This document shows, piece by piece, positions 57,311-64,000 of a stretch of 64,000 bases of DNA. The notes beneath the pieces were generated by a model. It did not search any database. It was given only the letters and a program-made list of their open reading frames with translations, and was not told the DNA's origin. The position numbers and the translations under genes were made by a program. Position 1 is the stretch's first letter, and each line of letters opens with the position of its first letter. This DNA is from Beta vulgaris subsp. vulgaris. Its lineage: Eukaryota > Streptophyta > Magnoliopsida > Caryophyllales > Amaranthaceae. The DNA lies in assembly GCF_026745355.1 (NCBI RefSeq), contig NC_079209.1:48936461-49000460 (forward strand), read 5' to 3'.

Positions 57311-57700
57311 AAAGATGGTGAATCAGATGGCCAAGCAGATGGTGAATCGGATGCTGCAACAAATGGTGAAGCAGATGATGGAACAGATGGTTGAGTAAGT
57401 AGATAAGTGGGCTGTGAACGCACCAGATTCTGCATATACGAGGCAATGTCAATTCTCTACATTTTAGACATTTTCTGCATGAATGCTTTCTCTCGTTCCG
57501 GGGTGGACACAAATGTCTGGCTTCCCTCCAAGAGCCATAAAAAGGGTGTCTTTGTTACGTACCGGAGTGAACTCACCCTTAGCTTGCTTCTCATCATTGT
57601 ACGCCAACTGCGCAAAAGCAAGTTACAAATAATAATGTAGTTAAAAAAGAGAAAGCATATTCATGTGTCAAAGTAAAGGTTATAGTGATATACATACGTA
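57310..57700 (-). pseudogene. Possible decayed CACTA second-ORF fragment
   Basis: Minus-strand frames contain GEFTPVRNKDTLFMALGGKP, which resembles the block (charged, then LTxALG.PEHPGRVRG) of plant En/Spm accessory proteins. The plus-strand trinucleotide-like ATGGTGAA repeats at 57313-57390 give a HHLLHHLL-type tail on the minus strand. The assignment is weak and rests on one block. Confidence 0.3.
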
Positions 57701-57744
57701 TTTGTGAGCTGAAATCTTTGTTTCCTCAACTAGAATAAATTGCT

Positions 57745-58145
57745 CACTAGTGCAGAACTGTCAACTTTCGTCGCACCCTCAAAGAACTGACACAAATTGC
57801 AAATTTGCATCAGATACTATCAAAAGTCCGATGCAAATACCCTAAGCAAATGATCTGAGTAGGATAAGTATTTGCATTGCATGGTCATCGAAAGCTGACG
57901 CACATGTGGTAAGTATTTGGTTTTTGGATCCACGCGTATGCATCGGACCCTGAGGCCAAGCGACACAAAAGGTTTAGGATACAAGAATGTGCGTCAGACA
58001 CCAGGCTCATCCAACACATATGTGTGGATCCAAAACCAACTCGTATCAGTTATATGCGTCGCATCTAGTAAACGTTCGGCGCAAAACCATGACAGTAGCT
58101 ATATGCGTCGGACCCTAGGCCCTTCCGACGCAGATGGTTGTTACT
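57745..58145 (+). mobile_element. CACTA left terminus of the TNP2-bearing element
   Basis: CACTAGTGCAGAACTGTC at 57745 is followed by sub-terminal TGCGTCG / CCGACGCA repeats to about 58133. The array leads into a CT-rich leader and, 1.9 kb on, the broken transposase. Confidence 0.7.
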
Positions 58146-59990
58146 TAAGTTTATCTGGATCCCTAGCCCCACTAATCAAACGCTCTCTCACTTGCACTCC
58201 CCTATCTCTCTCATGCGAATTGGTCGAACCCCCTAACACTCGCACGTCTCCTACACAACCACCTATCTCCATCACCGACGACTTCTCCGGCACCCATATT
58301 CCTCACCGGCGACTTCTCCAGCACCCATATTCGCATTTCACTCTCGTTTTCGCTGAACCCATATTGCTTTCCCTATCGTATCTTTGCGGCGAAGCCTCTC
58401 CCTCTCGTTGCTTTGCGGCGAAGCACAACCACCACACTCCCTCTATGCACTCGACTCTCTCTCCTTGCTGCATTCGACTCTCTCTCCTCACAATTTGTTT
58501 CTTTGCGGCAAAGCACAAGCACCCGTGGTTTGCACTCATGTCACTCGGTTATTGGGTGGCAGTTTCCTGCGGTTTTTGGTGAATTTGTGTATTTACTTGA
58601 TTTTTTCTAAAAGTTATTTGAGCTTCAAAAGTGTTAAGTAATTTAAATTTTGACATTAACGTGAAATTTGGTGTTACTTTGCTTTTCTATGCATTAATAT
58701 AGATATGAATGTCAAAATGTGCAATCTTTTGAGCTTTGAATGTGTACATTAATTTAATTAGAGTTTGACATTATTTTGGTGATTGTTATTAGTTTGACAT
58801 GTTCTAATGTTGAAGGCGAAATTTGACTGTAATAGTGGGATTACAATGTAGTGTTGGAATTTTTGTAAATGGTGGGAATATAGGGGTCAAATTTTAGTCG
58901 GTTGATGCATATAATTTTTAATAAACGTTGTTTCTTTGTGATTAGTTTAATAAGAGTATATTCTCCAACCCTACTAGGTTTTCTTTCTAATTGAAATTAT
59001 AGTTTTCGATTATGATGAGTTAGAATTCTTGAATGCTTACTTTAGAATTTCAAACTTATAGGAATTTATATTATAGTTTCCTATTTATCCTGAATTTGTG
59101 AAATTTAGTGTTATGTTGTGTGACGATCCAAACTCATCTCTTTCAATGGTTTTGCATTATCTCACTTTACCTCTCCTCTACATTGTACAGCAGCTACTAC
59201 CTTCTATCTTATGAAAGTCGGTTTGCCGCTTCTCCAAGCTCACATCATTGTGGTTGTCTTCGCTGCTCCCTGAGAGCAGAGGTATGTATTATACCTTTTT
59301 GGTATTTTCTGATTTTTGATGAAATGTAAATATAATCATTAATTTCGATTTTTGGATTTGTTTTATTTGTCCATATAATGATGAATTATGACCAAACCTA
59401 TGTGGGGAGTCGGGAAATCTATGGAATTTTTTAGTTATGTGATTGGGAAAGTATATGTGAATTGTTTGGTTATGTAATTGGGAAAGTATATATTGAATTA
59501 TGACCAAACCTATGTGGACATACCTTGATGGGGTGGGGAGGGATATCTAAGGAATGGGCTAATTTTTGTTGTTTATTTACAATGTGCATAATTTGCCTAG
59601 ATACATGTTCTAGGCTTATTGATCATTAGGAGTATGTCTTGAATAGTCCCCAATTTGGGACCGTCTTTGAGTTTCTTATCTCACTTAGGATGTGAATGAA
59701 TGTTTGGTTTTCAATTGTATGAAAGATGTAGCTCCTTTCCCTAAGCGTTCTCTGGGTACATATGTTGATAATTTACCTATTATCTTCATCGTGTATTTGG
59801 AGAAATGTAGGGAACTGCTGCCAAATTTTTCTTAGAATTGAAAACCAAATGTTCATTCACTAGTGAGATGAGAAACTCAAGGATTGGTTAGGTTGGAGTA
59901 ATAAGGACCCAAATGTTCATGAGTGCATTTGATAAGACACTTTGAATGATGTAGTCGATTGTGTTAATGTTTAATGTCTCTAGTGTATGA
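58146..59990 (+). other. Leader / intron region of the CACTA element
   Basis: CT-rich sequence (58160-58560) with repeated CTTTGCGGCGAAGC is followed by AT-rich DNA without a gene. It sits where CACTA transposons have their untranslated first exon and introns. The 221-codon frame at 57917-58582 crosses the sub-terminal repeats and is not a gene. Confidence 0.45.
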
Positions 59991-59992
59991 AA

Positions 59993-61616
59993 ATGGATCG
60001 AAACTGGATGTATGGAAATCGAATTTCGGTGACATTTCTACAAGAGGTTGATTAATTTATCAGGGTTTGCGTTAGAACATCAATCGCAGAATGGGTCAAA
60101 GTTAGTCTTGTGTCCTTGTTGTGATTACAATAACTCTAGGTGGTATCGTGATGTGGATCAAATTAAGGATCATTTGATTTGTCTTGGGTTTAAGAGTAAT
60201 CATACTAGGTGGACATGGCACGGAGTTTTATGATCAGGGTACAAATTACACGAGCTTGTGTGATGATTTGCATATTGATCACATTAATGATGAGGTTGAG
60301 GTTGATATCGAAAAAGGAGAGGATGACAATGAGAATGATAGGGTAGACGATGATAAGAATGATAGGGTAGATGAGATGTTGCACAATTTGGAGGATGAAG
60401 GAACCGATCACTTTTTCACAAGAATTGCTACCCGAAGGGACTGAAATTCCCACTTCTACCTATGAGGCAAAGAAATTGTTGTGTCCATTAGGTATGGAAT
60501 ATGAGAAGATACATGCATGTCAAAATGATTGTGTGTTATATCGAAATGAGTACGAGGATTTGGGTGAGTTTCCAAGCTGTGGAGATTCTCCGTACAAGAT
60601 AAACAAGGATGATGAAAAGGTGAAAAAGAAAGAAACTCCGGCGAAGGTTCTTCGGTATCTTCCAATCATTCCGAGATTTAGGCATTTATTTTCGGATGAA
60701 AATAATGCTAAATTATTAAGGTGGCGTGCGGACGAGAGGAAGAAAGATAGGATGCTTAGACATCCGGCCGATTCTCCGCAATGGAGAAATATCGACCTAA
60801 CATTTCTCGGTTTTGGTAAAGTACCTCGAAATTTTAGGCTTGGACTTTGTACAGATGGGATGAACCCATTTGGCACACTATGTACCTAGCATAGTACTTG
60901 GCCGGTTATACTAACCATTTATAATCTGTCCCGTGATTATGTATGAAGCGTAAATTTATTCTGTTATCGCTTCTTATCTCGGGTCCTAAGCAACCCGGAA
61001 ACAACATAGATATGTATCTTGACCCACTCATTCAAGATCTAAAATTGTTGTAGGATGAAGGTTTTTCGATATTCGATTCATATGCGAAAACGACTTCATA
61101 TTATGTGCCATGATATTTTGCACGATTAATGATTTTCCGGCTATTAGAATTTGACAGGTGTACAGTTAAAGGAGGAAAGGCATGCCCTATCTGTGATGAG
61201 GATATGATTGATGAGCAATTACATCATTGATGCAGCATTTATTACCTGTTGCAATACGAGGTATTTTGCCTTCCCACGTAAGATACATGATTACAGAGTT
61301 GTGTTTCTTCTTCAGAACCATCTCTAGCAAGGTGTTTGATCCTAACACTCTAGCAAACTTGCAAGCCCATGTGTCGATTTGAAATGTACTTTCCACCATC
61401 ATTCTTTGACATCATGCCTCATTTGATAATTCATCTTGTTCGAGAAATTAAACTTTGTGGCCTCGTTTGTATGAGGTATATGTGGCCCTTTGAAAGGTAT
61501 ATGGGTACTCTGAATGGCAAAGTGATGAATCCAGCCATACGGGAAGCAAGTATTATCCAAAGAACAGTTGCGGAGGAAGTAACTGAATATGTATGTCATA
61601 TCCATCTTAGGTAGTT
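59993..61616 (+). pseudogene. CACTA TNP2 transposase, broken and internally deleted
   Basis: The relic starts at an ATG giving MDRNWMYGNR, the usual TNP2 beginning. It continues after a shift into the transposase-associated zinc motif (CPCCDYNN...HLICLGF...W.WHG). After an acidic repeat stretch the next frame (60371-60889) reads LGMEYEKIHACQNDCVLYRN, a second Cys pair, LLRWRADERKKDRMLRHPAD and STDG-like CTDGMNPFG. Then LISGPKQPGNNIDMYLDPL (about 60975) is followed by a stop. At about 61225 the sequence jumps to LLPVAIRGILPSHV and the DUF4218 block MYFPPSFFDIMPHLIIHLVR. The DDE catalytic middle after the Cys motif at 61180 is thus largely missing. The product would cut CACTA ends; this copy cannot. 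Confidence 0.9.
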
Positions 61617-61857
61617 CCACCTATATTAAGAATTAATATAAAGTAGGGTAAAATTAAAATGTACTAAAAATTCGGTTAAAAATGATTGAAAATCTAGCAA
61701 AATATCACTATGATCAAGAATGATTAAGTGAATGAAATAGAAGGGAAAATGGAGAAGAAAGAGGGAATAAAGAGGAGAAAGAGGATCAAAATTAGCTAAA
61801 AGGAGTCCATAAAGTACGTTAAAAACGCACTTATCACGCTGGTCTGAAGTCCTCAAA
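61617..61857. other. Intergenic stretch
   Basis: The TNP2 relic breaks off here without a CACTA right end. No other feature. Confidence 0.4.
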
Positions 61858-62063
61858 CATTACTAAATATAAATAGAAATAATACTATAAAGATAATAAA
61901 GTTAATTATTTACGTAATCGTATTTTCTTGTTAGAGAATAAATATGATTATTAGGACAATATTGATTGGGCCTATAATTAAAATAGATTAATCATATGAG
62001 GTCACACATGGTAGCAAAAGTTGGTCAAAGCAATCCAAATCCATTTGGGATTAGGGTTGGGCC
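61858..62063 (+). repeat. Flanking repeat shared with 49504-49740 in inverted orientation
   Basis: The stretch with TTAGAGAATAAATATGATTA and GGTCACACATGGTAGCA matches the other copy closely on the opposite strand. Confidence 0.8.
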
Positions 62064-62535
62064 TAGGGGTGATATATAATGAGCTTGACAAGCTCGCGAA
62101 CAGTTTGGCTCGACTCGTTCTGACTCGGCTCTAGTTCATGCTCGGCTCGAGACTTAAACGAGCGGAGCTTCAGCTCGGCTCGAAAAGCTCGTGAACAGCT
62201 TGATTATTATTTCATACTAAAAAAATATATTTTATATTAAATAAAAAATTTTATATTAAAAATTATTTATATTAAAAAAAATTCAATTAAAATTCTATTA
62301 GGTATTTCTTTTAAGATATTAACTCAGGTATATATTAGAAGAAAGATAAATTTTCCAAATGAGCTCGAGCCCATAATCGAACCCGAGTTCGAGGCGAGCC
62401 TGAAAACGAGCTCGAGCCGAGTTGGCTCCCGCAAGCTCGTCGACCTCACGAGCGGAGCCGAGCCCATGAAAAGTTAAATGAGCTCGAGCTGAGCGCAGTG
62501 CTATTCAGGCTCGGCTCGATCGATAAGCACCCCAA
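62064..62535 (+). mobile_element. hAT-type MITE
   Basis: The left tip TAGGGGTG and right tip CACCCCAA are inverted repeats. The 8-bp target duplication GTTGGGCC is exact (62056-62063 and 62536-62543). Arms are rich in GAGCTCG / CGAGCC, and the centre is AT-rich. The 472-bp element has no coding capacity. Confidence 0.82.
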
Positions 62536-62543
62536 GTTGGGCC

Positions 62544-63700
62544 GGTCCAAAGACGAATAGGAGGAGAATCAGTTCTCCCAACTAGCCTATGACTCGTCTA
62601 ATATATATAGGATATAATATTAGGGTTTAGGTGATCAATTTTGTTAATGAGTTTCTTTTTCACAAGACAAGAGAGGTGAAGAAACCTTGAACTATTCCCT
62701 CTAACCGGAGCCTATACCACCTAAAAGTAAGAAATTTCTTCTCTTTCGTTCTAGCAGACGTTGGTGTTCAACTCGTGCTCGTGGACTGATTAGAGGAGCA
62801 ACACTTGGGGCACTCGGATCGTCAAAGCTTGCATAAAACAAGGAAATCATGTTACAAAAGTTTGATATTTAATCCCTATTGAATTATTTATGTGTTTGAT
62901 TATGTTTGCAATCCTAGGATAGATGTTAGGAAAATGTTTCCTGAAATTCCGCTATTTGCATATATATATTCCTTTAGTGGTATTAGTTTTGCTTAATTCA
63001 TAATATTCATATGATCATGTAGTTGTATGCAGACTCATTATCTTTATTGAATTAAGAAAGAATTTATTTATTGTTTGAATTTGCATAATTGATAATTGAT
63101 ATTAATTAATTGGAAATTTTAAATAGTTGATTTATTTGTGATTTATGCTCAAAATAATTTTTTTTGTGAGTTTAGTTAATTTTTATTTTTAATTTGATTA
63201 ATCATAAATTTTAAGGGTAATAATAAAAATATTTGATTTTATTTGTTAAGATAATTCAGTACATCACTATAAAATTTATTTTTGAATTTTTCAGATTTTA
63301 ATTGTTAATTTTCTGAATTATTCGGATATAATTTGTTTTTTGCCCTAATATTAATTTTTTTAGATTTAATGTTTAATATAGATTAAACATTGAAAACTTA
63401 TCTTAATAAATCTAAAACTTTGAGTTTGAGTTTGTTAAGTGATTAAAATTTTTTGCCATAATTTTTCGGATTATCAAAACCTAATTAAATCCTAAATCTT
63501 TAAATAAATTGTTTGTTAAAGATTAAATGGAAATTTAGTAAATTGTTACAAAATCCAAATAATTTTCCCACTGTGGTTGAGTGGCCCCACTTGCGCCGGT
63601 GGAGCCACGATGAAGGACAGAGTTGGGTCGACGTTTAGGGGCAGGGGCGGCGAGAGGTGTCAGCCTTGCTGGCTGGGTTAGTCGGCGCGAGGTGTCGGTC
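62544..63700. other. Intergenic sequence between inverted hAT copies
   Basis: No gene recognised. The stretch 62630-62860 has leader-like features (GAGGTGAAGAAACCTTG, then AT-rich intron-like DNA), and 63570-63690 is GC-rich. No domain could be read. Confidence 0.4.
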
Positions 63701-63714
63701 TGATGTTTTTTCTC

Positions 63715-64000
63715 GGCTCGAGCTCGTGATTAGTTCTTGCTGCTTGAGCTTGGCTCGATCTCGTGTTCGATTATGGGATCGAGCTTATTTGGAAAATTTA
63801 TCTTTCTTCTAATATATACCTGAGTTAATATCCTAAAAGAAATACCTAATATAATTTTTAATAATAGATTTTTTTTTAATATAAAATGTTTTATTTAATA
63901 TAAAATATTTTTTTAGTATGAAATAATAATCGAGCTGTTCACGAGCTTTTCGAGCCGAGCTGAAGCTCCGCTCGTTTAAGTCTCGATCTAAGCATCAACT
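63715..64000 (-). mobile_element. hAT-type MITE, inverted partial copy at the window edge
   Basis: This is the reverse complement of about 62147-62400, including the TATATTAGAAGAAAGATAAA core and the GAGCGGAGCTTCAGCTCGG arm. It runs off the window, so its outer end and duplication cannot be read. Confidence 0.78.

Noticed and set aside
58303..58641. Overlapping frames in CT-rich sequence after the CACTA sub-terminal array
   Set aside because: All frames translate to low-complexity Ser/Leu-rich sequence. The region fits an untranslated leader better.

Overview
This window looks like nuclear DNA of a flowering plant, most likely a eudicot. It is AT-rich, almost all of it is transposable-element sequence, and only two intact protein-coding genes can be supported. 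The element families are typical of angiosperms: Stowaway and Tourist MITEs, Helitrons, CACTA/TNP2, hAT and Mutator-type elements, Ty1/copia and SIRE-like LTRs, a TRIM and L1-type LINEs. A plastid rps7 fragment shows this is not organelle DNA itself. Species cannot be fixed from sequence reading alone.

Genes. Two single-exon, same-strand paralogs encode 211-residue secreted germin-like (cupin) proteins of the ABP19/ABP20-like subfamily, at 22405-23040 and 41664-42299. Both keep the three His and one Glu metal ligands. Both have TATA-like boxes and AATAAA signals. No other intact host gene was recognised. A short response-regulator receiver fragment (5958-6106) and a plastid rps7 fragment (38050-38163) are relics.

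Layout. 0-8.5 kb: SINE-like tRNA relic, Tourist MITE with an expanded ATT interior, short minus-strand Helitron, response-regulator fragment. 8.5-10.3 kb: non-autonomous CACTA element inside a GGGTTGGGTCAC minisatellite. 10.6-14.3 kb: segmental duplication copy, Stowaway, two Helitrons nested in opposite orientation, and a Tourist MITE whose empty site is preserved next to it. 14.3-20.6 kb: a Helitron split by a head-to-tail pair of 2.6 and 3.2 kb Helitrons; differences between the pair expose a Stowaway insertion and a probable excision footprint. 21-23.2 kb: Tourist MITE, then GLP gene 1. 24-31 kb: CACTA end, tandem duplication carrying two Tourist-like MITEs, Stowaways. 31.6-36.5 kb: Mutator-like element with a GC-rich insert, 5'-truncated LINE, TRIM. 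36.8-41.1 kb: second segmental-duplication copy, rps7 insert, palindrome cluster, Helitron, MITE. 41.6-45.3 kb: GLP gene 2, followed 295 bp later by a gag-only copia element. 46.2-49.4 kb: decayed gypsy-type reading frame with a 210-bp in-frame duplication. 49.4-54.9 kb: hAT-associated repeat, second LINE, long-TIR Mutator-type MITE, two Helitrons. 55.2-61.6 kb: CACTA termini, a SIRE-like solo LTR and a broken TNP2 transposase. 61.9-64 kb: inverted hAT copies running off the end.

No CRISPR array, operon or bacterial-type system is present. The most informative content is structural: several insertions are proven by empty paralogous sites inside the same window, and target-site duplications were read for most elements. 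Coordinates of elements with target-site duplications are exact readings; those marked approximate are not.
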